Assembly: GCF_021504595.1 (NCBI RefSeq)
Contig: NZ_JACSGT010000001.1
Span: 1,674,001-1,738,000, forward strand
DNA length: 64,000 nucleotides
DNA from: Chryseobacterium indicum
Lineage (GTDB): Bacteria > Bacteroidota > Bacteroidia > Flavobacteriales > Weeksellaceae
Direction of reading: 5' to 3'
Both the position numbers and the translations under genes were made by a program. This document shows, piece after piece, positions 26,653-34,806 of this stretch (its first letter is position 1; the number at the start of each line of letters is the position of its first letter). The notes under the pieces were generated by a model. It was not told where the DNA came from. It made no database searches and saw only the letters and a program-made list of their open reading frames with translations.

Positions 26653-28086
26653 ATGACAGACAAACAAAAAGAAAAACTCGAGAGAATTTTTGAAATTATA
26701 AAAGACGAACTCGAACCAGAAACAGAATATTATAGTTATCAGACTTACAGATCCAGACAATCATTCTATAAAATTACAGACGGAAGAACAGATGATCAGG
26801 TTCCAAAGGTTATTCACTGGAAAAATGAAGAAGAAAATTTAGAGGGAACCGACCTGAGTATTTTAGATGTACTTTATGACAGTGACGAAGATCCGCAATA
26901 CAGCGAAATCAATTTCTTCACACTTTCCAAAGATAAGGGTTTTACAAAACAGCCTGTTGATGCCCAACTGATCGTTGAAATTATGCGACTTGAACTTTTC
27001 AGTCACATTAAGCCCGGTTCAGGAAGGCTTGAGGAAAGTTTTATCAAGATTATTCCTGACCCCCAATCTGATAGACTGAACTTGGACATTTTCACTAAAA
27101 TATATGATTCAGATGGCGAAATCAGGGAATATGAATATGCTCAAGTTGATAAATTTGTTGACTGTCTGTATCACGAGGCTGATAAAAAGCTAAAAATGAT
27201 CTATACCTCCGCTTCCGAAACGGCTGTCGATATACAAACAATTCCTGAAATTCAGGGATTGACAAAATTATATGCGCCAGTTGAAGATTTATCTCTAAAT
27301 TCTTCAGATATTCAAAGAATTTACGAGTTTTTAGAATCTTGGAGTGATTCCAAAATAGCTAAAGCTCTTGAGGTAATCAATGAAAATCCTGATGTAAAAG
27401 CAGATATTGAAAAACGTTATCTCAATCTTATCAAATTACGTGCAGGAGATAATGCAGGTCTGGAATCTTTTGCAAAAGCAGGTCTTACGCGAAAAGAATT
27501 TAATCTGCTAAATGGAAAACAAATTGATAAAAATTTCATTTCGTTATCTTATTTCAGTAAAGAGGAATGTAAGCTTATCGTTGATTTTATTGGTAGTCTT
27601 GTGCTGAATTACCTTAACATTAATCAATTTAAAAATAAGGCAGAATCTGCCGAAACAGAATCAGATCTAGTAGAAATATATTCGACAGCAGCTGACATGG
27701 TGAAAAAAGGCATTCTTGAAGAAGCTAAAAAAAATCCAGACGGATGGTTCAGTAAGCTTAGTGTAAAATTCGCCAATCTTAAAGTGGAAGATGTAATGTT
27801 TGAAAAAACGGATTTTAGCATTCCTGATTCGGATCAGCTAAAAGCATTTATATTTTACCTTGGAATTAATAACCGAAGAGAAGTTTACTTTGACGTTTTT
27901 CAGTCTTACTGTAAAGAACTTAGCGAGTTTTTTTGGTTCCTTCCTTCTGTACCCAAATCTTCCTGGGGAGATACGGAACTTGCACTGCCCAAATACACCT
28001 TAAAATTTCAGCGCACTGTAATTTATAAACTTGGAGACGGTAAACGCTGGAGAAACAAAAGTTTTCCTGAAAAATCATCAAAATAA
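26653..28086 (+). CDS. Uncharacterised 477-residue cytosolic protein
   Basis: Not recognised. No signal peptide or transmembrane segment; acidic in the first third (LDVLYDSDEDPQYSE), then predominantly helical, with a Lys/Arg-rich end (KLGDGKRWRNKSF). A repeating 'Asp/Glu-Ile-Tyr' flavour and no Cys-rich or P-loop motif are seen. It precedes a second unknown gene by 19 bases, so the two likely form a two-gene unit between yggS and a response regulator. Large size and unknown fold make it a candidate for remote-homology search. Confidence 0.75.
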   Translation: MTDKQKEKLERIFEIIKDELEPETEYYSYQTYRSRQSFYKITDGRTDDQVPKVIHWKNEEENLEGTDLSILDVLYDSDEDPQYSEINFFTLSKDKGFTKQPVDAQLIVEIMRLELFSHIKPGSGRLEESFIKIIPDPQSDRLNLDIFTKIYDSDGEIREYEYAQVDKFVDCLYHEADKKLKMIYTSASETAVDIQTIPEIQGLTKLYAPVEDLSLNSSDIQRIYEFLESWSDSKIAKALEVINENPDVKADIEKRYLNLIKLRAGDNAGLESFAKAGLTRKEFNLLNGKQIDKNFISLSYFSKEECKLIVDFIGSLVLNYLNINQFKNKAESAETESDLVEIYSTAADMVKKGILEEAKKNPDGWFSKLSVKFANLKVEDVMFEKTDFSIPDSDQLKAFIFYLGINNRREVYFDVFQSYCKELSEFFWFLPSVPKSSWGDTELALPKYTLKFQRTVIYKLGDGKRWRNKSFPEKSSK

Positions 28087-28105
28087 ACTTTTATACAATA
28101 AAGAT

Positions 28106-29017
28106 ATGAGCAAAGCACAAAAATGGGCAGAATCTTATTTCCAACGTTTAGAAAAAATTATTGAAGAATTAAAAGAGCATTCATTAATCAATCACCTTAA
28201 TTATTTTCAATTTACAGGTGTATCCGATGAGGAGCTTATAAAAATAGAATCGCAAATCACAGAACTTCTAAGATTAAATGCGGAAGATTATGGAAAAACC
28301 GCACCTTCATCCTTTGAATTTGATGAATATATGAAAGCCTTTTACAGAATCAGTAACGGACTACACATTTCCTGGGACTCTCATATTCTGGAATCATCAT
28401 TAACCACTAATGAAATACTTGTATCTGCACCAAAAGAGAAATTGGCTGTTGCTAAAGATGAATTATTACAGGCAGAAGGCTTCTTATCTTTACTTTCTTT
28501 AAATTCTTTAGTCTCTTATAATGACGTAAATATTTATGGTGATCCGACAGATTCACGTTTCGGACAGGAAATAAGAAACAAAGGTGGTCATTTTACTTAT
28601 CTGGACTTTTATTATTTTTATAATGATACTTGTATCATTCTTAATGATAAGGATGATTCGGGTTTATTATATCATGGAGATGATTACAGTGCCCATTATA
28701 ATCCCAATAACGTATCCGATTTTGTGATTTATATGGAGTATCTTTTGGTAGCGCGCTTTTCAGTCTTTTTGCGTCATACGGCTTTTCTCGACATTAATAT
28801 CATTAAAGAAATGCGTACTAATCATTATGAAAATCTTATTAACAAGATTCATTCTGAAAATAAATACACAAGCATTGATAACATTTTGAAATATCATATG
28901 CTTAATGAACAAATGCTTGAGAGCTATGGAGATCTAAATTATTTACAATCAAAACCAAATGAAATTTATGAGAAAATTGAAGATCTTTTGGGAATAGTAT
29001 TGGAAGACGAATTGTAA
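28106..29017 (+). CDS. Uncharacterised protein, possibly SUKH-like N-terminal region
   Basis: 303 residues from the ATG at 28106; a longer in-frame ORF overlaps the end of the preceding gene and is less likely. Residues about 25-90 (YFQFTGVSDEELIKIESQI, then FDEYMKAFYRISNGLHISW) resemble the start of SMI1/KNR4-type (SUKH) domains, which are often immunity proteins or general binding modules. The similarity is weak and by eye only. The C-terminal half is helical and unassigned. Co-oriented and close to the preceding unknown gene. Confidence 0.7.
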   Translation: MSKAQKWAESYFQRLEKIIEELKEHSLINHLNYFQFTGVSDEELIKIESQITELLRLNAEDYGKTAPSSFEFDEYMKAFYRISNGLHISWDSHILESSLTTNEILVSAPKEKLAVAKDELLQAEGFLSLLSLNSLVSYNDVNIYGDPTDSRFGQEIRNKGGHFTYLDFYYFYNDTCIILNDKDDSGLLYHGDDYSAHYNPNNVSDFVIYMEYLLVARFSVFLRHTAFLDINIIKEMRTNHYENLINKIHSENKYTSIDNILKYHMLNEQMLESYGDLNYLQSKPNEIYEKIEDLLGIVLEDEL

Positions 29018-29132
29018 TTGCAAAATAATAAGTAACAAAAAATCAAAAATAAAATGTCTTTTAAATGATGGGTTTAAATAATTTTCTATCTTTCAAAGTC
29101 AAAAACATATTCTAGACGATTAGGTATAGTTT

Positions 29133-29166
29133 TTGCTAATAATTCAATCAAAAAAATCTAAATTTG
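29133..29166 (+). promoter_or_regulatory. Promoter of the response regulator gene
   Basis: TTG at 29133 and TAAATTTG at 29159-29166 are 23 bases apart. The -7 element ends five bases before the ATG at 29172, so the transcript is leaderless or nearly so; it excludes the longer in-frame start at 29133. Confidence 0.6.
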
Positions 29167-29171
29167 CAACT

Positions 29172-30356
29172 ATGCAAAAAATCCTTATTGTAGAAGACGA
29201 AAAAGCAATCTCAGGAGTACTCCACAGTATTCTTTCTGACGAACTAACCGACTATGAATTTGTAATCGCCGAAGACGGACTTGAAGGCTATAAACAGGTA
29301 GAAAAAGAAGATTTCGCACTGGTGATTTCCGATATCAAAATGCCTAAACTTTCAGGTACTGAACTTTTAAAGCAAAGTTTAGCGCTGAAACCGGAATCCA
29401 CTTTTATTATGATTTCCGGACATGCGGATATCGATTCTGCGGTTTCATGCCTTAGAGACGGTGCTTACGATTTCATTTCTAAGCCAATCGACATCAACAG
29501 ACTGATTACGAGCGTAAAAAATGCTTTAGTTAAAGAAACACTGAAAAAAGAAAATAAAAATCTTCAGACAGAAAATAAAACGCTAAAGAGAAAGGTAAAT
29601 AAAAAATACCAGATGATCGGCGAATCGGCAGGCTTGAAGAAAATCCAGGATATGATCGAAAAGGTTGCTGTTTCTGATGCAAGGGTTTTAATTACAGGAC
29701 CAAACGGAGCCGGAAAAGAGCTGGTTGCACATGCAATTCATAATCAAAGTGACAGAGCAAGAGGTCCGATGGTAGAAGTTAACTGTGCGGCGATTCCTTC
29801 TGAACTGATTGAATCTGAATTATTTGGTCACGTAAAAGGATCTTTTACAGGGGCTATTAAGGATAAGCAGGGGAAATTTGAGCAGGCAAACGGAGGAACA
29901 ATATTCTTAGATGAGATCGGAGATATGAGCTTAATTGCTCAGGCAAAAGTGTTGAGAGCATTACAGGAAAGCAAAGTTTCGCCTGTAGGAAGCGATAAGG
30001 AGATTAAGGTGGATGTAAGAGTTCTTGCTGCAACCAATAAAAATATGCAGAAGGAAATCGAGGCGGGAAGATTTAGGGAAGATCTTTACCACAGACTTTC
30101 TGTGATTGAAATCTACGTTCCGCCATTGGATGAAAGAAAAGAAGACATCAGATTACTGGTTGAGCATTTCTCCGGAATGATTGCTGATGAACATGGTACT
30201 GCTGTAAAAAAATTCGATGATAAGGCGATTGAAGCTTTAAAAGCGCTTTCATGGACCGGAAATATCAGAGAATTGAGAAACGTTGTGGAAAGATTGATTA
30301 TTTTAGGAGGAAACACGGTTTCTGCCGAAGACGTTGCAAGTTTTGTAAGGAAATAA
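29172..30356 (+). CDS. NtrC-like response regulator, sigma-54 AAA+ domain, no DNA-binding domain
   Basis: 394 residues. A receiver domain with phosphoacceptor D54 and K104 (FISKPID), a coiled linker, then a sigma-54 activator AAA+ domain: Walker A GPNGAGKE at 176-183, sigma-54 loop GSFTGA at 223-228 (usual GAFTGA), Walker B GTIFLDE, and WTGNIRELRN near 361. The protein stops at FVRK, where NtrC would add a Fis-type helix-turn-helix. It would thus have to act without direct DNA binding. No sensor kinase is adjacent. Confidence 0.9.
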   Translation: MQKILIVEDEKAISGVLHSILSDELTDYEFVIAEDGLEGYKQVEKEDFALVISDIKMPKLSGTELLKQSLALKPESTFIMISGHADIDSAVSCLRDGAYDFISKPIDINRLITSVKNALVKETLKKENKNLQTENKTLKRKVNKKYQMIGESAGLKKIQDMIEKVAVSDARVLITGPNGAGKELVAHAIHNQSDRARGPMVEVNCAAIPSELIESELFGHVKGSFTGAIKDKQGKFEQANGGTIFLDEIGDMSLIAQAKVLRALQESKVSPVGSDKEIKVDVRVLAATNKNMQKEIEAGRFREDLYHRLSVIEIYVPPLDERKEDIRLLVEHFSGMIADEHGTAVKKFDDKAIEALKALSWTGNIRELRNVVERLIILGGNTVSAEDVASFVRK

Positions 30357-30384
30357 TGTAATGATTATTTTAAATAAATTATGA

Positions 30385-30419
30385 AAATTGCAGTATCATT
30401 TGTTACTGCAATTTTTTTT
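30385..30419 (+). terminator. Terminator after the response regulator gene
   Basis: AAATTGCAGTA / TACTGCAATTT stem with an 8-base loop followed by a run of T. A 19-base direct repeat TTTTTGAATAAAAACTATA begins here and recurs in the first codons of the following gene. Confidence 0.8.
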
Positions 30420-30449
30420 GAATAAAAACTATATGAATTATAAACAATT

Positions 30450-31811
30450 ATGAACTTTTTGAATAAAAACTATACGAAAGAATGCCTCACGCTGGCTCTT
30501 CCTGTGATGTTGACGCAGGTTGGACAGGTTTCGGTGAATCTTTTTGATAATATTATTGTAGGAAATCTTCTGGGAGCCGATGCTCTGGCTTCAGTTTCAT
30601 TGGGAAATGCTGTGTTTTTCTCAATGTTTGTATTGGCTTTGGGATTTTCTTTTGCGATTCCGCCTTTGGTTTCGGAAGCGCATTCGAAGCATGACCACAA
30701 AACGATCAATTCCGTTTTCAGTCATGGTTTTGTCATCAATATGACGGTGGGAATTTTGCTAATGGGGATTTTACTTTTGGGAATGCCCTTGCTTTACAAA
30801 TCCGGACAGCCTGAGAAGATCATTCCGGATACGGTTGATTTTTTAACGATTATGGCAATCAGCATTGTTCCTTTTATGGCTTTTCAGACGTTAAGAGAAG
30901 TTTCGGAAGGGCTTTCTTACACGATTGGAGTTACTAAAGCGACTATTATTGCCAATGTCATTAATATTGTTTTAAACTATGTCTTCATTAAAGGGCTTTG
31001 GATTTTTCCTGAAATGGGGGTAAAAGGTTCTGCCCTCGCAAGTTTAATTGCGAGAATTTTCATGGTGGTTTTCCTGTATTTTGTGCTCTCCAATGAGAAT
31101 AAAACGAAACAGTACATCAAAGATTTTTCGTTAAAAGTTGAAGTTTTTTCAAAGAAAATGTTTGAAAAGATGATAAGACTCGGTTTTCCGACGGCTTTAC
31201 AAATGTTTTTTGAAGTGACTGCTTTTGCGGGAGCCGCTTTTATCTGCGGTCTGATTTCGGCGCACGATATTGCTTCTCATCAGATTGCTTTAAGTATGGC
31301 TTCTTTTACTTTTAATTTATGTATTGGATTCAGTGTGGCTTCAACGGTTATGATCGGGAGAAAACTGGGAGAACAGAATTTCGTTGAATTAAGAAAGGTA
31401 GGAATCAACAATCTGAAAATTGCCTTTATCTTCATGTGCATCTGCGGAATTGTTTTTGTTCTCGGACGCAACATTCTTCCGACATTTTTCACCAAAAAAG
31501 AGGAAGTTGAAGTGATTGCTTTAGCATCTAAATTAATGATAATTGCCGCATTATTCCAGCTTTCGGATGGAATTCAGGTGACAGCTTTGGGAATGCTGAG
31601 AGGATTGCAGGATGTTAAAATTCCTTCTATCTATACATTTATTGCGTATTGGGTTATCACAATTCCTTTAGGATATTTCCTTTGTGTAACAATGAAAATG
31701 GGTGCTTTCGGAATGTGGATCGCTTTAGGTTTGGGATTAACGGTTTCCGCTGTAATGCTGGTCAAACGGTTTTTGAATATGTCTGCAAAAAGAATTAAGC
31801 AGAATTTGTAA
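30450..31811 (+). CDS. MATE-family multidrug/Na+ efflux transporter
   Basis: 453 residues with twelve transmembrane segments in two six-helix halves, as in NorM-type MATE exporters: LPVMLTQVGQVSVNLFDNIIVG near the start, and DGIQVTALGMLRGLQDVKIPS in the second half. Exports drugs or metabolites driven by Na+ or H+. First codons contain the second copy of a 19-base direct repeat whose first copy lies in the preceding terminator. Single gene. Confidence 0.92.
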   Translation: MNFLNKNYTKECLTLALPVMLTQVGQVSVNLFDNIIVGNLLGADALASVSLGNAVFFSMFVLALGFSFAIPPLVSEAHSKHDHKTINSVFSHGFVINMTVGILLMGILLLGMPLLYKSGQPEKIIPDTVDFLTIMAISIVPFMAFQTLREVSEGLSYTIGVTKATIIANVINIVLNYVFIKGLWIFPEMGVKGSALASLIARIFMVVFLYFVLSNENKTKQYIKDFSLKVEVFSKKMFEKMIRLGFPTALQMFFEVTAFAGAAFICGLISAHDIASHQIALSMASFTFNLCIGFSVASTVMIGRKLGEQNFVELRKVGINNLKIAFIFMCICGIVFVLGRNILPTFFTKKEEVEVIALASKLMIIAALFQLSDGIQVTALGMLRGLQDVKIPSIYTFIAYWVITIPLGYFLCVTMKMGAFGMWIALGLGLTVSAVMLVKRFLNMSAKRIKQNL

Positions 31812-31817
31812 CAGGAA

Positions 31818-31850
31818 AGCGATCTTTTGGGATTGCTATTTTATTTTTTT
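31818..31850 (+). terminator. Weak terminator after the MATE gene
   Basis: Seven-base stem AGCGATC / GATTGCT (one G-U pair), loop, then a T-rich tract. Confidence 0.5.
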
Positions 31851-32072
31851 CTACGCCTTAATTTATCGCATAATTGGGGTCAAGATGTAAAGATTGCAAA
31901 TCAAAATCGGCTTCAACGAAAGTTTAGTATAAGTTTTGGCTAAAGCCAATTTTCTTTCTTACGGATTAAAATGGTCTAAAGCCCATTCCTATTGATATTT
32001 TTGCGGTTCTTATATTAAAATCATTTTATTTTAAATCTCTTATAAGCTTAATCAACTCATTAAAGCGGTTAG

Positions 32073-32152
32073 TTTGTCATTCCGTAGGAATCTCAGTTTA
32101 TTTTTTAGAAATTGTTTAAAAATTATTGTCTAGATTCCTACGGAATGACAAA
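32073..32152. repeat. TGTCATTC hairpin element, copy 2
   Basis: Perfect 21-base arms beginning TTTGTCATTCCG and ending CGGAATGACAAA, around 38 bases, with the GAATCT / AGATTC motif at the inner ends. The surrounding part of the 517-base gap has no gene. Confidence 0.8.
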
Positions 32153-32191
32153 GAGTGAAGTCATGTATTTAGTTGTATTCTGTAACGATTC

Positions 32192-32304
32192 TAGCCCCGA
32201 TTGAACGGTATGTTTGAGCTCTTTTGAGTTTTCGGCGGCAGCTTCGCTGCCGCCGAAAACTCAAAAAGCGAGTAGTGAAAGCGGGAAACAGCTTCTAAAA
32301 AATT
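32192..32304. repeat. Variable-stem dispersed element, copy 2
   Basis: Flanks TAGCCCCGATTGAACGG and GTGAAAGCGGGAAACAGCT plus TCTAAAAAATTAA match copy 1 at 4.9 kb. The central hairpin is a 21-bp perfect stem with a TTC loop (32222-32266; inner part CGGCGGCAGC TTC GCTGCCGCCG) and is unrelated to that of copy 1. Left CCCG pairs with right CGGG, matching CCTG/CAGG in copy 1. Confidence 0.8.
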
Positions 32305-32328
32305 AAGCATTTTTGCTTCGAATGAAAG

Positions 32329-32844
32329 CTATCCTACTCTTTTTCCCAAAATCACCAAAGTTCTTTCAACGCCATCCAAAACTGCTACATCCGGAAAAAC
32401 GCCCCAATCTTCAAAACCAAAGTGTCGGAATAATTTCAGGCTGGGTTCATTATGTAAAAAGATGAATCCCAATAGTGTTTTTACTTCAAATTTTGGTGCG
32501 TTATCAATGCAGTATTGCAGTACTTTTTTTCCGTAGCCTTTTCCGCGCGAGCTTTCATCCATGTAAATGCTGAGTTCCACCGTTCCGTTGTACGCAGGTC
32601 TTCCGTAGAATGATGAAAAACTAACCCAGCCTAAGACTTCGTTCTGTTCATTTTCAATGATCCAGAGTGGTCTTTTTTCAGGATTGTGGTCATGAAACCA
32701 TTCGATTCTGCTCTCTACAGAAATATTTTCCGTATCGGCGGTCACCATTCTCGAAGGAATGGTTGAGTTGTAAATTTCTACAATTTTGGGCAAATCTTTC
32801 AGTTCAGCATTTCTGAATCTCAGTTCTTCCATTGATTTCAGCAT
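32329..32844 (-). CDS. GNAT-family N-acetyltransferase, phosphinothricin-acetyltransferase-like
   Basis: 171 residues. The pattern RFRNAELKDLPKIVEIYN, then WIIENEQNEVLGWVSFSSF and the acetyl-CoA loop SSRGKGYGKKVL (R/Q-x-x-G-x-G/A), then LLGFIFLHNEPSLKLFRHFGFEDWG, is that of PAT-type acetyltransferases acting on amino-acid-like substrates. The start may be this Met or the Met four codons later; the promoter lies just upstream of both. Confidence 0.85.
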   Translation of the reverse strand: MLKSMEELRFRNAELKDLPKIVEIYNSTIPSRMVTADTENISVESRIEWFHDHNPEKRPLWIIENEQNEVLGWVSFSSFYGRPAYNGTVELSIYMDESSRGKGYGKKVLQYCIDNAPKFEVKTLLGFIFLHNEPSLKLFRHFGFEDWGVFPDVAVLDGVERTLVILGKRVG

Positions 32845-32851
32845 ATTTCTG

Positions 32852-32859
32852 CAAAGATA
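32852..32859 (-). promoter_or_regulatory. -7 element TATCTTTG of the acetyltransferase gene
   Basis: On the minus strand TATCTTTG ends seven bases before the first ATG, implying a very short or absent leader. Confidence 0.5.
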
Positions 32860-32884
32860 AAAGAAGCGTTTAAATCTGTTGAAT

Positions 32885-33463
32885 TTATTCTTCAGAATTA
32901 TTCTCCTGAAGCTCTTCCAAAGCCCGGTTCAGGCTTTCTACGGTAGTTCCGAGATAAGTTGCCATATCTTCTTTTGAAATTTCCATTTCTCTGGATTTTA
33001 CTTCCAACAGTTGTGAAAGTGTATGTTCTGTCTTGTGAAGCTGCTGATAAGAAGCGCGGCTTGAAGTATTGAAAATGCGCTCTGCAAAAACATCCAACAA
33101 TAAATTATTGAGGGTAAGGTCTTTTTTGATCAATGCCTGAAAATAAGGAATCGACATCGAATAAACGGTAACTTCCGTAATCGCTTCAATGCTGCAGATA
33201 CAGGGAACGTTTTTGATGACTTCGATTTCACCGATGATCTCTCCTTTTCCCATAAATTCCACAATATATTCTTTCCCGTTTTCTTCCACAAAATAGCATT
33301 TGGTAATGCCGCTTTTAACGAGCATGATCTTTGTGGAGATCTGATTTTGAACTAATATTTTATCGCCTTTTTCAAAAGATTCTAAAACAATATTCCCTTT
33401 ATGTTCTTCACTTCTGTACAATCCTTCAAGGTAGTCTAAAAATGTCTGATTGGTTCGTAACAT
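32885..33463 (-). CDS. Crp/Fnr-family regulator
   Basis: 192 residues. A cyclic-nucleotide-binding-like beta-roll (about 20-115; LVKSGITKCYFVEENGKEY, FMGKGEIIGEIEV) is followed by the dimer helix and a winged helix-turn-helix (about 155-190: ISKEDMATYLGTTVESLNRAL). The phosphate-binding cassette is degenerate, so a nucleotide ligand is not assured. Short for the family. Target genes unknown; located 40 bases upstream of the acetyltransferase gene in the same direction. Confidence 0.88.
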   Translation of the reverse strand: MLRTNQTFLDYLEGLYRSEEHKGNIVLESFEKGDKILVQNQISTKIMLVKSGITKCYFVEENGKEYIVEFMGKGEIIGEIEVIKNVPCICSIEAITEVTVYSMSIPYFQALIKKDLTLNNLLLDVFAERIFNTSSRASYQQLHKTEHTLSQLLEVKSREMEISKEDMATYLGTTVESLNRALEELQENNSEE

Positions 33464-33574
33464 ATCTTTTTCGGAATCAATGTCCCTTGTTTTTTATTTT
33501 TTACTGAATTTTGCGGGCTGAAAATTACAAAAACTAAAGTAAACAGAATATGAATAATTTTTGAAAAAAGTATA

Positions 33575-33968
33575 TTATTTAGAACAGAAATCAATATATC
33601 GTTTAATCATTTCGGAATGGTACTTTTCTTCAAAATACATCAATTTCTGATAGTAAGGACGCTTAATTTCTGAATAAAAATTATTTTCAGCCAACAGTTC
33701 AACCAAAGCTTCTGATGATGAAGGATTATTGAGAATCTCTTGTTCAAATCTTACCAATAAGGAAATCAATCTCCGTTTCTGTCCAAAGTGCTTTATTTTC
33801 CGGAAATACCATTTTATCAGGCTTTTCATCGGCTTTTATGACACTGTCGTTTCTTTCTTGCCTCCATCTGGTACGATCGATTTCAATTTTTTCTCTAAAA
33901 GTCAGTCTGTATAATTCATCTGCAAGAAAAGAATAGCTCCGAAGTACAAAGCTGGGATAAACAATAAA
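33575..33968 (-). pseudogene. Frameshifted remnant of the adjacent 242-residue secreted protein family
   Basis: Two frames together resemble the C-terminal half of the intact neighbour. The upstream frame reads SYSFLADELYRLTF, REKIEIDRTRWRQERNDS and ALWTETEIDFLIGKI before a stop; shifted by one, it continues RFEQEILNNPSSSEAL to YIDFCSK. The neighbour has YELYINVISEKQTI, WEKKWKDS, TIWTKKDVDSLAYRLEQTTLNN and the same FC near its end. The break is near 33,755-33,770. The N-terminal half, including the signal peptide, is absent (a stop codon ends the upstream frame at 33,969). An 84-codon ORF in the second frame is not a real gene. Confidence 0.75.
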
Positions 33969-34012
33969 CTAATTAATGTTTTCCTAGTTTGATAATTCTA
34001 ATATTCTATCCG

Positions 34013-34741
34013 CTATTTAAGTCCGAATCTACAAAACCTGAGATACTTTTTGATATATTCTGAAGAATATTTTTTATCAAAATAGGCAATCTTTCCATAA
34101 TAAGGAACTTTCTTATTTTCATGTAGATAACGAAAACAAATTAATTCAATCAACTTTTTAGAAGCATCATGATTATTTAAAGTGGTTTGTTCTAATCTAT
34201 ATGCTAATGAATCGACATCTTTTTTAGTCCAGATTGTTTTTGTATTTAACATATCAACTAAACCTAAATATTCAGGGCTATTTTGCTTTCCGCTAGTAAT
34301 CATACTATCTTTCCATTTTTTCTCCCATTGCATTGCATCTATTGTTTGTTTTTCGGAAATTACATTTATATACAATTCATAATCTAATCTAGAAACACCA
34401 CCTACGCAACCTTTCAAAGTTTGTACAGAATCCTTACTTTTAAGATAATATTCAAATATTTTTTCGATAGATTTAGATTTTCGGTTGAAAAGAATATTTG
34501 CGGCATAATATTTAGCTACAGGATTTCCATTGAAAGCAATATATTCCACTTCTTTATCGTTTGCAATTTCATCCAGTTTCTTATGAAGTTTATACAATTC
34601 ACTTTCAGTTCCTTCCATTCCTGTATGAGAAGACTCGGCTTTTTCACCCTTTGATATTTGCTGATAAAGATTTTTTACTTCTGGCGATAATTGTGCAAAA
34701 TGTAAAATCGGGAAAATTATTAATAAGATTATTAGCTTCAT
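34013..34741 (-). CDS. Uncharacterised secreted protein (intact paralogue of the remnant)
   Basis: 242 residues with a signal peptide (MKLIILLIIFPILHFAQ) and a helical, TPR-like look rich in Tyr and Lys (KYYAANILFNRKSKSIEKIF, FDKKYSSEYIKKYLRFC). No catalytic motif. A degraded copy of its C-terminal half lies immediately downstream, showing tandem duplication followed by decay. Located between that remnant and an S9 peptidase gene; role unknown. Confidence 0.7.
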   Translation of the reverse strand: MKLIILLIIFPILHFAQLSPEVKNLYQQISKGEKAESSHTGMEGTESELYKLHKKLDEIANDKEVEYIAFNGNPVAKYYAANILFNRKSKSIEKIFEYYLKSKDSVQTLKGCVGGVSRLDYELYINVISEKQTIDAMQWEKKWKDSMITSGKQNSPEYLGLVDMLNTKTIWTKKDVDSLAYRLEQTTLNNHDASKKLIELICFRYLHENKKVPYYGKIAYFDKKYSSEYIKKYLRFCRFGLK

Positions 34742-34767
34742 TTATTTATAGTTTTAAGTTTAAAATA

Positions 34768-34800
34768 AAAACCCGTCCAAAATTGAACGAGTTTTTATGT
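34768..34800 (-). terminator. Terminator after the S9 peptidase gene
   Basis: AAAACTCGT / ACGGGTTTT on the minus strand (one G-U pair) with a loop of about 10 bases and trailing T-rich sequence, just past the stop. Confidence 0.7.
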
Positions 34801-34806
34801 AAATTA

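Noticed and set aside
26653..29017. Known anti-phage defence system
   Set aside because: No nuclease, reverse transcriptase, NTPase or other effector motif can be identified in the two unknown proteins; only a weak SUKH-like resemblance.
33575..33829. 84-codon open frame as a separate small gene
   Set aside because: It is the second half of a frameshifted relative of the neighbouring gene, whose first half lies in another frame.
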